A DNA stretch of 64,000 nucleotides from JABAAI01 sp965261955 (lineage in GTDB: Bacteria > Spirochaetota > Leptospiria > Leptospirales > Leptonemataceae). The number at the start of each line of letters is the position of its first letter. The first letter of the stretch is position 1. Shown here in pieces: positions 19,601 to 28,949 of the stretch. Where the stretch lies: assembly GCA_965261955.1 (NCBI GenBank), contig CBDHEM010000013.1, positions 1-64,000 of the forward strand, read 5' to 3'. The position numbers and the translations under genes were made by a program. The notes under the pieces were generated by a model that saw only the letters and a program-made list of their open reading frames with translations, made no database searches and had not been told where the DNA came from.

Positions 19601-21579
19601 ATAGACTTGATCTTATCAGGCTTTTCTTGGTTGAGTTCCATCTGGTTAATGACAGCGTTAAACTTTTCATCATGGGCACGTAGAGCTTGTAAGACCCCCC
19701 ATACTACGGAGTATTTTTTATTATCATTAAGGGCTTGATGTGGAAGGAGGCCTAGCGGTACAACAATCGGCAGAATAATGTATCCGTAGTCCTTGCCTTC
19801 GGATTTACGCATTACCCGACCTACAGCCTGTACTATGTCTACCTGCGAAGCTTTGGGTTGTAGAAACATGACCGCATCTAGGGCAGGTACGTCTATACCC
19901 TCAGAAAGACAACGGGCATTGCTTAATATACGGCAAATGGGCTCGTCATTTATGTCGCTGGCTTCATCGCGTAACCAGTCAAGTTCTCGGTTACGTTCAA
20001 GCGTATTCATCGTCCCATCAACGTGTTTGACTTCACATTTCAAGTTGTACTCACCCTTGCCTAAAGGTGTCTCTTTTAAATTACTTTGAACAACCCTATC
20101 AAATTCACTTGCGATGAGTTTTGAATCTTGAATACGACTGCCAAAAGCCACTGCTCGACGTAGCGGATTCTTTTGGGCTGTTTTACCTTCTGGATAGCGT
20201 AAGCCGTTCCAACAGCCGATGATTTTAGCGGCATCTGGGATAGTAATTTGACTATCGTCCGTAATGAGGTGCTGTAAGGAACCGGTAATATATTTTTCTG
20301 ATACTGAAAGTATGAGTACCTTATAATCAGAAAGCAGTCCTTTGCTTACGGCTTGTGAAAAATCTAAGCGGTAAAACTCTTCACCATAGGTTTCGCTATC
20401 ATCCATAGAGTAAACGCCTATACTGTGTTCTTTAGCTTTCCGTTTTGAATCAGGGGAATACAAACGGGGAGTAGCTGTCATGTACAAGCGTTTATGCGCT
20501 TGGATAAAATCGTTGCTGTGGACTTGAGAAAAGAAAGAGACCTCACCCTTCGGGCTCTCTATACCCGTAGTGCGGTGAGCTTCATCACAAATCACAAGAT
20601 CAAATACGCTATCTTCAGCTTTTAGACACGAGGATTTTTGTAAGGACTTTTGGGCCTTGGAAATAGCCTCTAAGGACTGGTAAGTTGAGAAAATAACGAT
20701 ATTGTTAGAATCTTGCTTTAGAGATTCTAACTGCTCTACCAAAGATTTATAATCGGTGGTTGCTGGCCATCGTAAATCCACTAAAGAAAGATCTTCATCG
20801 TCTTTACCTACTTTAGTATCAGAACAAACGGCGATGTACTGGCTCTTTATATTTTGATCTCTCTGATACATCCACTCACGTATGGCCTGAGATAGCAGCG
20901 ATAAAGAGGGCACAATAAATAAAGTAAGGCCTACTTTTACTTGCGCCTCGGCAATGCGTAAAGAAGTGAAAGTCTTCCCTGAACCGCATGCCATGATAAG
21001 CTTTCCACGATCTGCTTTCTTAAAGCCGTCAAGGGTTGAGTTGAGGGCCTCTTGTTGGTGGGGTCTGATCGTTTTTTGGATTGACTGTTTGAGTGTTAGC
21101 TTTTCTGGCTGAGAGATAGCCACATCCCAGTTATGAACGACTTTATCTAAATCTTGGAATCTCAGGCGTTCACAAGGAATGAGCTGATCTTCCATGGCTT
21201 CCTCTGCATTTTTACTCCATTTATCGGTGGTAGAAACAATGAGACGGCGAGAGTATATTTTTTTACCAGAAGCTGTAAAAAAAGAGTCTATATCTGATTT
21301 TACTAGAGTGTGCTTTGGGTCATAAAATTTGCACTGGATAGCACATAGGCCTCCATTATTTTTTTCTTTGGCGACTAGGTCAATCCCGGTGTCCTGGCCA
21401 GTACGTTCTGGCCACTCACTCCATAGCCACACGTCAGAAAAACGGTCAGCATAGATCGGATCTTTGGTCAAATATGATTTGATTAGCCTTTCAAATAGAT
21501 AACCTTGCTCACGAGTGTTTGTTGCGTCGTGTTTAAGCCGCTCAAGGACACGCTCAAAGGCAGTAGGGAAATCGTTCAT
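16687..21579 (-). CDS. Type ISP restriction-modification enzyme (nuclease-helicase-methyltransferase)
   Basis: A 1630-residue single-chain restriction-modification enzyme of the LlaGI/LlaBIII Type ISP kind. It methylates adenine in an asymmetric site on one strand and, when unmodified sites meet, translocates and cuts. Domains in order: Mrr-type nuclease with GIDLVA (Asp 67) and AIQCKFY (Gln 82, Lys 84); superfamily 2 helicase with Walker A GSGKT (about 200), DEAH box CDEAHR (about 330) and motif VI QAVGRVMR; coupler; N6-adenine methyltransferase with DPFTGTGSF (about 893) and NPPW (about 1004); C-terminal target-recognition region. All key residues are present and the frame is open throughout, so it looks active. 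It stands alone and is less AT-rich than its surroundings, with an IS scar upstream. Confidence 0.93.
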   Translation of the reverse strand: MNDFPTAFERVLERLKHDATNTREQGYLFERLIKSYLTKDPIYADRFSDVWLWSEWPERTGQDTGIDLVAKEKNNGGLCAIQCKFYDPKHTLVKSDIDSFFTASGKKIYSRRLIVSTTDKWSKNAEEAMEDQLIPCERLRFQDLDKVVHNWDVAISQPEKLTLKQSIQKTIRPHQQEALNSTLDGFKKADRGKLIMACGSGKTFTSLRIAEAQVKVGLTLFIVPSLSLLSQAIREWMYQRDQNIKSQYIAVCSDTKVGKDDEDLSLVDLRWPATTDYKSLVEQLESLKQDSNNIVIFSTYQSLEAISKAQKSLQKSSCLKAEDSVFDLVICDEAHRTTGIESPKGEVSFFSQVHSNDFIQAHKRLYMTATPRLYSPDSKRKAKEHSIGVYSMDDSETYGEEFYRLDFSQAVSKGLLSDYKVLILSVSEKYITGSLQHLITDDSQITIPDAAKIIGCWNGLRYPEGKTAQKNPLRRAVAFGSRIQDSKLIASEFDRVVQSNLKETPLGKGEYNLKCEVKHVDGTMNTLERNRELDWLRDEASDINDEPICRILSNARCLSEGIDVPALDAVMFLQPKASQVDIVQAVGRVMRKSEGKDYGYIILPIVVPLGLLPHQALNDNKKYSVVWGVLQALRAHDEKFNAVINQMELNQEKPDKIKSMHIGENGEVITANEVHKATPSQFTLDFHEWHNAIYAKIVDKCGDRRYWESWAQDVARIAQTITTRIEGLLDQKSSEFCRVFSDFLLSLQKNINPAIDQEEAVGLLSQHIITRPVFDALFEGYVFSKHNPVSISMEKVLGYLKEAGLENEIKNLEGFYESVRNRASGIDNTAGKQKVMTELYEKFFATAFPKVAEKLGIVYTPIEVVDFILRSADEVLRQEFNQGLSDKDVHILDPFTGTGSFLVRLLQNKELIHDKDLERKFTQELHANEIMLLAYYIAAINIEEAFHQRMGGDYKPFDGVVLTDTFQMNEGDDEKQGRLDKLFPVNSKRVEEQKKSPIRVIIGNPPWSAGQKSENDANKNLKYENLDKHIEESYVEHSAATNKNSLYDSYIRAIRWASDRIGNEGVIAYVTNGSFIDGNASDGLRKCLVEEFERIYCFNLRGNARTSGDLNKREGGLLFNKGRGSKATIAITLLVKNPKKDNPKRTKEGEQGEILYHDIGDYMRREAKLKKISSHTLGSLPWQKIQPNALQDWINQRDPVFESYMPMGTDEAKKVAINQLKGKESKSDQLFSDSDLSDLAHEYKGKYPIVNSFFGIYSRGVATGRDTWVYNFSPAVLRTHMKQMIAFYNEQLAAYQEEKRKDPKLKVENFINNDPSKISWDQITKQDIKRGKIASFNKRQIRSAIYRPFTKKRLYFDKQFNSRHYRTPLFFPQADSENLLICVSGKGARQSTALMVDILPDIQIVLNSQCFPLYVYDEQGKRHDNISASSLLLFQEHYQNTTISKEDIFYYIYGVLHWPAYRKSFASDLVKMLPRIPFVAAENFDMFVEAGRQLGKLHVAYEQVKEYPIKVVSSSFAKKDVEKMRFAKDPKLKSKSNKRGLDKSTIIYNSSIQLQGIPQEAYNYVVNGKSAIEWIMERYRMKIDKDSGIQNNPNDWSSNGGAYVFSLLRRVITVSVESVRIIQQLEKVEK

Positions 21580-21635
21580 ATGACTATAAAATCACTTCGA
21601 CTATATTAGGGCGTCAAGTAAGAAAACGGGGGAAA

Positions 21636-21771
21636 TAGTCAGCCTTGAAAAACCAGTATGCTATAGCTTCTTCGCATTTATAAGCTATTCTGAAGTAAAA
21701 AGTAGTACCCATAATCGCAAGCTTTTGCGAAAAGGTCCCAAAGGCTTGTGTTCTTCGAGTATTATTTTTCA
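21636..21771 (+). mobile_element. Left-end remnant of the IS5-type element
   Basis: Nearly identical to the first 136 bp or so of the intact element starting at 45941, including the end TAGTCAGCCTTGAAAAACC and the long shared stretch near 21674-21707. Similarity stops just before where the transposase start would be. The rest of the element and its right end are missing, so this is a scar of deletion or rearrangement next to the restriction gene. Confidence 0.85.
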
Positions 21772-22352
21772 TATGGCTTCTAGTGGATTCTATATCTGAA
21801 ATCGGGTGGTCTGTTGAATAATGTTTTTAGCATCTAGTTTGAGTTCGTTTTATAGAATAGATTAAATTTAAAATTAGCAAGAAGGCTATTTTAACAAGAA
21901 GGCTATTTTAGCAAAATATACGAATTATGAAAAGGGATGGGGTTGATTTCTCACCTCACAAGCTGAGGAGCAATTTAACGATGACTCTTTAGAAGACACA
22001 ATAGAGAATTCGTTGAATCAGAAGTCAATATTTCTAAGTTTGCAGAGATGCACACGAACACAAGCCGAGGGCAAGCTGCCTAAATCCTAAGCCATTACGT
22101 AAAGTGTTATTTTTTGCCCTTGCAAAAGGAAGGTCAACATCCAGAAAAATAGAAGACTGACTCGATAAGCATATTTTGTATATTTATTCAAGTGGCGATC
22201 AATCAAAGGTTCGATCCTCCAACCATATGTCGCTTCATTAATTTGCATTCAAAAAATATCAAAGAAAGAGTGTTTTACTAAACGGCTCAGTGTGTGAAAT
22301 GAATTGGCTTTGTTGCATAAACTATAATGACAAGAAAAAACTTTGCACTTTT
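21772..22352. other. Gene-free stretch with short duplications
   Basis: No supported gene. A 17-bp unit, CAAGAAGGCTATTTTAA, is tandemly doubled at 21878-21911. At 22308-22323 GGCTTTGTTGCATAAA resembles an insertion-sequence end but has no partner. A GGTTCGATCC near 22208 looks like a tRNA T-arm, but no tRNA can be folded around it. Confidence 0.4.
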
Positions 22353-22458
22353 GGGACTGTTGCGAAATGCAAACAAAGGCAAATAAAATGTGGTGAAATG
22401 CGGAATTGAGGCATTTTAGAAGGTCGCTCTCCTATTCTTTTGTATTTTGCAACTTCCC
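22353..22458. repeat. MITE copy upstream of the sulfatase gene
   Basis: From GGGACTGTTGCGAAATGC to TGTATTTTGCAACTTCCC, 106 bp, with an internal GAGGCATTTTAGAAGGT core shared with other copies. It ends 72 bp before the start of the sulfatase gene. Confidence 0.75.
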
Positions 22459-22529
22459 TAAATAGGAACTCTCACAAGTAGGAGGGAGGCACGCCCAATG
22501 CCATTTATGCAGAAGAAGAAATATCAAAA

Positions 22530-24680
22530 TTGATTGCTCTCCGATGCATATCTTCAATTTATGATAGAAAGTTGGGACAAATTCAAAAATTCATTCGAAA
22601 AATGCAAAAAAAAAATGAATCATTTATAAGCTTTTTCCATTTCACATTACTCGTTTTTTCTTATAGCATCATACTGGTTTGTGTCTTTAGTTTATTTCGT
22701 ACTTACTATTTATTTCGTTTTGGAGAAATACAAAAACTTTGGCAACACGGATATGAGCTCATATCTGCTTATGCACTTGGGTCTCGTTTCGATATAAAGG
22801 TGATTGCCTTTATCATCGTTGCTCCAACTTTATTGCTCCAATTATTTGGTCTTATTTTTCAAAAACGAGTTGCCATTTTTTTTCTCACTATAAATCGCTA
22901 CTGGCTCATCTTCGCATCTTTTCTTTTGTTATCTGTATATTATATTGATATATATTATTACTCATACTTTCAAACACATATAGATGTACGTATTTATGGC
23001 TTCTTTGAAGATGATACCGTCGCTACGCTAGCGTCTATGTGGGAAGAATATCCCATAATATGGGGGTTTTTCTTTTTCTCGATTTCTTTTCTTTTACTTT
23101 TTTGGATTATAGATAGTATATATAATATAGCCAAATCTATAGCTCCTCCTCAATTTACTTTATTCAAAAAGATTATTTTCATCGCGACTTGCATCACTTT
23201 GACTGTGATGGGGGCTAGGGGATTTTCTTTCCATGTTTTCCCATTGCAAAAAGACAATATATCGATTTCTCCTCTACAGTTTATCAATTTTCTTAGCTAC
23301 AACGCACCACTTAGTCTGCGAGACGCATACAAAGATCATAAACGCTTTCGCTATTCACTGGATATGGATAGTGTTTTGAGTAGATATAAAGTAAATAGCT
23401 TAGAACAAGCGATGAAAGATTTTTATAATCGAAAAGAAATTCCAAAACAAAAAGATGAACTATTTTTTCAGCAAATTAGAGGAAAAAATACAAATCCTAA
23501 TAAAAAATTCCATGTTGTGATCATTTTTATGGAAAGCTGGAGTAGCTACTACTTCAAATTTCATAATGCAAAAGTAAACTTGTTGGCTTCGTTAGAAAAG
23601 GAAATGGAAAACCTAATTCACTTTAGACACATCACTTCTTTGCAAAATGGGACTATGACAAATTTAGAAGCGGTACTCATTTCTCATTCTGAAGGTGCCT
23701 TATCGCAAACAAAATATGGTTCCCATGAGTTTTCATTAGCTATCACACGTCCCTTCCTTGCAAAATCTTACAATACACACTTCATAACAAGTGGACGTCT
23801 TTCTTGGAGAAATATCGATAGTTTTTTACCCAAACAAGGCTTTCAACAGCTGAGTGGAGAAAACATATTAGCTAAAAAATATAAATCAGAAAAAAATTCT
23901 TGGGGTGTTTTCGATGAACACATGTTTGACTATATCTATGAAAGCCTAGTCTCTGCAAAAAAACCTCAATTTATTTTTGGTTTAACAACGACTCATCATC
24001 CCCCTTATAAAATTCCTAAAAATTATAAAAAATATCCCATTGAAATTACAAATGATATACAGAAAAGAAGTAAAGTTGATACCAGCTTCCTCAAGAGAGC
24101 TTTTCTTTCTTTCCAGTATATGAACGATTCGCTCGGTCGCTTTCTAAAAAAAATAAGAACAAGTAGACTAAGTGAAAACACAATCATCGCAATTACAGGG
24201 GATCATAATACTTGGGCATGTTTTGACTTTGAATATGATGAGTTAATTTGGAAGTACACAGTCCCTTTATTTTTTTATATACCAAAAGAACTCAAAAAGA
24301 ATTTGAAAATTGATCCTACCCGCTTTGGATCCCATGCAGATATAATGAATACTATATTGCCATTGGTAACAACAAGCTCTTCCAAAAATACATTTTTTAC
24401 GAATTTTGGGTCTGACTTATTTGGAAGGAATACAGACAATGCGTACATGATGAATGATTCTGGTTGGTTGATCAACAAGATAGGTGCTGTGAATATGGGA
24501 AATACAAGTTTTTATTATGAATGGGTCGATCCGAAAAACTATACCCTTCTAAAACCAACAAAGTCTCCAAGTAAAAAAAATGCGCTAGATAAACTGCGCC
24601 AAAAGGGAAGAATACGTAATGTGATTATGGGTTATGCCGTAAGGTCTGATGTACAGAAAAAAATAAGTGAAGCTAAATAG
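22530..24680 (+). CDS. LtaS-type membrane sulfatase / phosphoglycerol or phosphoethanolamine transferase
   Basis: 716 residues from TTG 22530, or about 692 from ATG 22602, which puts the first membrane segment near the N-terminus and may be the true start. Five membrane segments occupy roughly residues 30-240. The outer domain is an alkaline-phosphatase-fold sulfatase: metal-binding Glu in IIFMESWSSYY, probable Thr nucleophile in NGTMTNLEAV, and ITGDHNTW with the Asp-His pair. These are LtaS/OpgB-type landmarks. Family members move glycerol-phosphate or ethanolamine-phosphate onto envelope glycans or lipids; in a diderm the acceptor could be lipid A, glucan or a glycolipid. It converges with topA. 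Confidence 0.85.
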   Translation: MIALRCISSIYDRKLGQIQKFIRKMQKKNESFISFFHFTLLVFSYSIILVCVFSLFRTYYLFRFGEIQKLWQHGYELISAYALGSRFDIKVIAFIIVAPTLLLQLFGLIFQKRVAIFFLTINRYWLIFASFLLLSVYYIDIYYYSYFQTHIDVRIYGFFEDDTVATLASMWEEYPIIWGFFFFSISFLLLFWIIDSIYNIAKSIAPPQFTLFKKIIFIATCITLTVMGARGFSFHVFPLQKDNISISPLQFINFLSYNAPLSLRDAYKDHKRFRYSLDMDSVLSRYKVNSLEQAMKDFYNRKEIPKQKDELFFQQIRGKNTNPNKKFHVVIIFMESWSSYYFKFHNAKVNLLASLEKEMENLIHFRHITSLQNGTMTNLEAVLISHSEGALSQTKYGSHEFSLAITRPFLAKSYNTHFITSGRLSWRNIDSFLPKQGFQQLSGENILAKKYKSEKNSWGVFDEHMFDYIYESLVSAKKPQFIFGLTTTHHPPYKIPKNYKKYPIEITNDIQKRSKVDTSFLKRAFLSFQYMNDSLGRFLKKIRTSRLSENTIIAITGDHNTWACFDFEYDELIWKYTVPLFFYIPKELKKNLKIDPTRFGSHADIMNTILPLVTTSSSKNTFFTNFGSDLFGRNTDNAYMMNDSGWLINKIGAVNMGNTSFYYEWVDPKNYTLLKPTKSPSKKNALDKLRQKGRIRNVIMGYAVRSDVQKKISEAK

Positions 24681-24695
24681 TCATAGGCTATCCGT

Positions 24696-26927
24696 CTAGG
24701 CACTTTTCCCCACGCTACCATTTGCTTCTTCATCGGATATTTTGGAATTGTACCCACATCGAAGACACATACGTTTTTCAGAAGCACTTCGGCCACTTTT
24801 TTGAAAAAGGAGCTTTCCACATTCTGGACAATTTTCTTCGGCTGGGACATCCCAAGAAGAAAAATCACAATCAGGATAACGATTGCAACCATAAAAGGGG
24901 CGCCCTTTTTTAGTGGCTCTTCGGGCAACCTGTCCGGTATCGCAAAGAGGGCAGGGACCAAGGGGTATAGATTTTGCATTGCGGCATTCTGGAAAGCGTG
25001 GACAAGCTAGAAAATAACCATTGCGCCCCAATCTTTTGACCATATTTGTACCACACTTTTCACAAATATGCTCTGTTGGTTTATCTAGAGCAGCTTTCAT
25101 GTCTTCGATATTCTCTGCGGCATTTTTGAGAGTAACGACAAATGGTGTGTAAAAGGTTGTTAACAGATCCACCCAGTTCAAATCAGAGCTAGCGACCATA
25201 TCTAATTCATCTTCCATACGTGCTGTAAAAGTAGGATCAACTAGATGGGGGAAATGCTTACGCATAACTCCGCTAACAATCAATCCTAATTCTGTTGGTC
25301 GTAAATTGCGACCCATACGAGTCACATAATATCGTCTAAGGAGAGTTTGAATGGTGGGGGCATAGGTAGATGGACGTCCCACTCCACTTTCTTCCAAAAC
25401 TTTTACCATGGCGGCATCGGAATAGCGAGGAGGGGGCGTTACGAAATGTTGTTTCGGTTCAAATTTCTTTAATTTGAGTTCTGTTCCCTCCTTTATTTCG
25501 ACTAGTACTGATGATTTGCTTTCTTTTTCTTCTTTTGCAAGAGCGCCATAAACTAGCGCAAAACCATCAAATTTAATTTTACGATGAGTACCTCTAAATA
25601 TTTTATTGCCAGCTTCAATATCTATGCTCGTATATATACTCACCTCTCTTGCCATTTGGGAAGAAACAAATTTCTGCCAAATCAATTCATATATTTTTTG
25701 CTGTTCACGAGTTAAAAAAGAAGCTATCTTATCGGGATGGCGACGGGGATCTGTAGGCCGTATCGCTTCATGGGCATCTTGTGCACCTCGCTTATTTTTA
25801 TATATCTTCGTTTTTTCGGATAGGTACTTTTCGCCAAATTCTTCTTGAATATAATTTCTAAGATGTGTGAGGGCATCGGGAGCTGTCCGATTACTATCTG
25901 TACGCATGTAAGTGATCAGACCAACAAAGCCTTCTTTTTTTCCAATCTCAATTCCTTCATAAAGTTTTTGGGCAACGATCATTGTCTTTTGCGAAGAGTA
26001 GCCCAAGCGAGTGGAAGCATCCTGTTGAAATTTAGAAGTTGTATAAGGAGCTGTTGCTTCTCTCTGTCGCTCTTTTATTTTCTTTGTCTTCACTATATAG
26101 GAGTTATCCTGCAATTCAAAAAGTATTCCATTCATCTGTTTTTCAGATTTGATTTGTCTTTCTTGGCGAACTCCATTTATAGAATAGAGAAGGGCTTTTA
26201 GTGCGGACCGACCTATAGCAAACTGAGCCTCAAGACTCCAATATTCTTCTTCTATAAATTCATCGATTTCTTTCTCACGATCACAAACATACTGAAGAGC
26301 AACAGATTGGACTCTACCTGCAGAAAGACCATTCTTGATTTTTTTCCAAAGTATAGGGGAGATATTATATCCAACTAAGCGATCTAGGATACGCCTCGCC
26401 TGTTGTGCATTTACTAAATTCTGATCTATCTCCCTTGGCTTTTGTATGGATTGTTGCAGAGCAGATTTTGTAATTTCATTAAACTCTATACGCTTGATAT
26501 TGGGATTTTTGGCCTCAAGGGCATTTTTAAGATGCCAAGAAATCGCTTCTCCTTCACGATCAGGGTCTGCAGCCATAAAAACTTCTCTGACTGCCCCAGC
26601 CAAAGTCTTTAAACGTTGCAAAGTCGGCGCACGTCCCCTAACGGTTATATATTCCGGCCGGAAGTTTTCTTTCACGTCTATAGCCATACGGGATTTAGGA
26701 AGGTCTATGACATGACCCAAGGAGGCTTCTATTATATAATTCTTGCCTAGGTATTTATTGATTGTTTTTGCTTTTGCAGGAGATTCAACAATAACAAGAG
26801 TTTTTTTAGATAAGATTTTCTTTGCAGATAAAGCAGGCTTCTTTTTCGTTGTTTTTTTGCTTACTTTTTGGGGTTTCTTGGTTTTCTTCTTAACCCTCCC
26901 TATAGTCTTTTTTTTGGAAATAGCCAT
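24696..26927 (-). CDS. topA: DNA topoisomerase I with lysine-rich N-terminal extension
   Basis: 743 residues. A 40-residue Lys-rich tail precedes the Toprim domain (LVIVESPAKAKTINKYLG, then AADPDREGEAISWH). The active Tyr is in GLITYMRTDSNR (about 338). HEAIRPTD and GVGRPSTYAPTIQTL are conserved core stretches. Three C-terminal C4 zinc knuckles (CEKCG..., CPLCD..., CPECG...) bind single-stranded DNA. It relaxes negative supercoils. The basic N-terminal extension is not part of the E. coli enzyme and may help DNA binding. Same strand as the secretion genes, with a 211-bp gap. Confidence 0.96.
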   Translation of the reverse strand: MAISKKKTIGRVKKKTKKPQKVSKKTTKKKPALSAKKILSKKTLVIVESPAKAKTINKYLGKNYIIEASLGHVIDLPKSRMAIDVKENFRPEYITVRGRAPTLQRLKTLAGAVREVFMAADPDREGEAISWHLKNALEAKNPNIKRIEFNEITKSALQQSIQKPREIDQNLVNAQQARRILDRLVGYNISPILWKKIKNGLSAGRVQSVALQYVCDREKEIDEFIEEEYWSLEAQFAIGRSALKALLYSINGVRQERQIKSEKQMNGILFELQDNSYIVKTKKIKERQREATAPYTTSKFQQDASTRLGYSSQKTMIVAQKLYEGIEIGKKEGFVGLITYMRTDSNRTAPDALTHLRNYIQEEFGEKYLSEKTKIYKNKRGAQDAHEAIRPTDPRRHPDKIASFLTREQQKIYELIWQKFVSSQMAREVSIYTSIDIEAGNKIFRGTHRKIKFDGFALVYGALAKEEKESKSSVLVEIKEGTELKLKKFEPKQHFVTPPPRYSDAAMVKVLEESGVGRPSTYAPTIQTLLRRYYVTRMGRNLRPTELGLIVSGVMRKHFPHLVDPTFTARMEDELDMVASSDLNWVDLLTTFYTPFVVTLKNAAENIEDMKAALDKPTEHICEKCGTNMVKRLGRNGYFLACPRFPECRNAKSIPLGPCPLCDTGQVARRATKKGRPFYGCNRYPDCDFSSWDVPAEENCPECGKLLFQKSGRSASEKRMCLRCGYNSKISDEEANGSVGKSA

Positions 26928-27138
26928 TACAAAATAGTCATTAGCAAGCTAAAAGGAACACTACACGCAAACCATACCGTAAAAAGCTACCGGTAGCAGA
27001 GTATGCATAAAAAAGAAATCGGGAAATACCTTCAAAATAGAAAAAAACCAAACCCAGATCAGAAGCGACTAGGAGCTCCTATATAATAGCTCCCTCAAGC
27101 CATAAACTATACAGTTGAATATAGGAACTCCTATCCCA

Positions 27139-27642
27139 TTATTTCTTTTTTGTAGACTTTAACCAACTAGGCCAAGACGACTGGTCAGTAATATAGAAGT
27201 CTTCGCTTTCTCCTTTACCGCCCGGAGTACCATCTGCACCATAGGTACAAATCTGACGATTACTGGCATTATCAAAACAAACAAAATATGGATTCTTCCA
27301 AGGATCCATCACTTGATCATTTTTTATGCCTCGCCAACTGTCCGTAGTTTGTGAAAGAATCGTGAGCCTTGCTCCATCCTCTAAAGCTCCATTATCTATT
27401 TCGTAGCGAGTTAGGTTTGTTTCCAATAAAGTAGACGCACTTTGTATTTGGAGCTTCTTAGCTCCTCGTAAAGTATCTGTGGGACTCAGATTACCATAAA
27501 CAATTGCCATAATCACACCCAAAACAAGTATCACAATAGCTAATTCAATGAGTGTTAAACCCCTTCGAGGGTTCACTCTATTTTTGTTTTTCCCAAAAAT
27601 AAAAGTCACGAAACGTGAACAAAAACAAATAATACATTCCAT
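27139..27642 (-). CDS. gspG: Type II secretion major pseudopilin
   Basis: 167 residues with GGAGG seven bases before ATG 27642. After a 27-residue leader comes the prepilin signal RRGLTLIELAIVILVLGVIMA: cleavage after Gly, then the usual Glu at mature position 5, with Leu in place of the common Phe at position 1. The C-terminal part has the GspG pattern 'DPWKNPYFVC' and 'GADGTPGGKGESEDF', which includes the calcium-site region. It would assemble into the periplasmic pseudopilus. Last gene of the gspD-E-F-G run. Confidence 0.93.
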   Translation of the reverse strand: MECIICFCSRFVTFIFGKNKNRVNPRRGLTLIELAIVILVLGVIMAIVYGNLSPTDTLRGAKKLQIQSASTLLETNLTRYEIDNGALEDGARLTILSQTTDSWRGIKNDQVMDPWKNPYFVCFDNASNRQICTYGADGTPGGKGESEDFYITDQSSWPSWLKSTKKK

Positions 27643-27652
27643 ACACAGGCCT

Positions 27653-27685
27653 CCATAAAACTATAAAACTATAAAACTATAAAAA
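27653..27685. repeat. Octamer tandem repeat before gspG
   Basis: Four copies of ATAAAACT, the last imperfect, directly ahead of the gspG ribosome site in the short gap after gspF. A similar two-unit run occurs before prfB (7831-7845). Confidence 0.7.
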
Positions 27686-27722
27686 AAGGGAGTAACATAA
27701 CCACCCTCCATCGGGGTAGTGA

Positions 27723-28949
27723 TCATAGTTGCAACTGATTTGTCAAGTCGTACATTGGTAAAAGTATGGCCGACATAATTATAACGATCATAATTCCCAT
27801 AACAACAATCATAATAGGTTCCATAAGTGTTGTGGCCCGTTCAATGCTGTTTTCGACATCGCCCTCCATGATATCCGCTACTTTATTCACCATTTGAGGT
27901 ACGCTGTCCGAACTCTCCCCAGCGGAAAGCATCCCCAAAACCATAAGATTTAAAACAGACGATTTTTCAAATGCCTCCGACATACGTTCCCCTTCCTTAA
28001 TTTTCTCAATCACACCTAGTATTTCTTTGGAAAAGACATAGTGTTCCACAAGTTTCGCGACCACTTGTAGCGATAAAATTAAGGGTAAGCGATTAGCAAG
28101 CATCGTACCCAAACTACGGGTAAATTTAGCAATGAGTATCTTACGTTTCAAAACACCCAATACGGGTAGTTTTAGAACAATGTGTTCCCATTTTTCTCTA
28201 CCCGGTGATTGATTTTTCCAACGAATGAAAAGATAGCTAATTCCCCCTATAATACCCAGTATAACAAACACCCAACTGGAAGTGAGCGTATCTGAAATTC
28301 CAATTACAAATCGTGTGATAAAGGGAAGTTCTGCATTGAGTTCGGTAAAAAGCTGTTTGATCTGTGGGAAAACGACACCCAAAAGAAAAACAAGTATACC
28401 CCCTAACAGAAAAAGCATAATTACAGGATAGATAGCCGCACTGATAATTTTACTACGCAGTTGCTCCCCAGAGTCTTCAAGATCAGCTAATCGTAAAAGA
28501 GCCTTTTCATAAGTACCCGTTTTTTCTCCAATAGAAACCAAATGATAATAGATCGGAGGAAATAAAGTCGGATGCTTTTGCATAGCATCCGAAAGAGAAG
28601 ATCCTTCCACTACATCTGCACGTATAGCGACTAGGGCTTTTTTGAGATGCTCATTCTCTGTTTGATGTAAGATATTATTTAAACTTCGATCAAGGGGTAA
28701 ACCCGCTTCCATAAGAGTGCCCAAGCGACGAGCAAAAAGCCCAACAGAACGACGGGGAACATGATAGAGAAGTTTGGCTAAAGCAGGAAAAAGTTCTCTT
28801 TCTTTTTTTTCTTTATCTTCTGCAATAGTACGGATGTAAAGCCCCTTACGCCTAATCATACTTCGCGCAGCAGAAATAGTCGGCGCTTCTAGTACCCCAG
28901 TTGCATCTTTACCTTTCTGGTGTATGGTTGTATAACGATAGATCGGCAT
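27723..28949 (-). CDS. gspF: Type II secretion inner-membrane platform protein
   Basis: 408 residues, normal for GspF. It begins 'MPIYRYTTIHQKGKDATGVLEA', shown in part (PIYRYTTIHQKGKDATG), followed by two GspF domains with 'GLFARRLGTLMEAGLPLDRSL' style helices and three membrane segments (about 165-200, 220-245 and 375-400). It couples the ATPase GspE to the pseudopilus. The start overlaps the gspE stop by one base (TAATG). Confidence 0.95.
   Translation of the reverse strand: MPIYRYTTIHQKGKDATGVLEAPTISAARSMIRRKGLYIRTIAEDKEKKERELFPALAKLLYHVPRRSVGLFARRLGTLMEAGLPLDRSLNNILHQTENEHLKKALVAIRADVVEGSSLSDAMQKHPTLFPPIYYHLVSIGEKTGTYEKALLRLADLEDSGEQLRSKIISAAIYPVIMLFLLGGILVFLLGVVFPQIKQLFTELNAELPFITRFVIGISDTLTSSWVFVILGIIGGISYLFIRWKNQSPGREKWEHIVLKLPVLGVLKRKILIAKFTRSLGTMLANRLPLILSLQVVAKLVEHYVFSKEILGVIEKIKEGERMSEAFEKSSVLNLMVLGMLSAGESSDSVPQMVNKVADIMEGDVENSIERATTLMEPIMIVVMGIMIVIIMSAILLPMYDLTNQLQL

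Noticed and set aside
14667..21579. A defence island linking the AAA ATPase with the Type ISP enzyme
   Set aside because: They are on opposite strands, with a cytochrome gene and 400 bp of intergenic DNA between them; nothing shows a joint system.
22195..22240. tRNA gene suggested by GGTTCGATCC
   Set aside because: No acceptor, D or anticodon arms can be formed around it.
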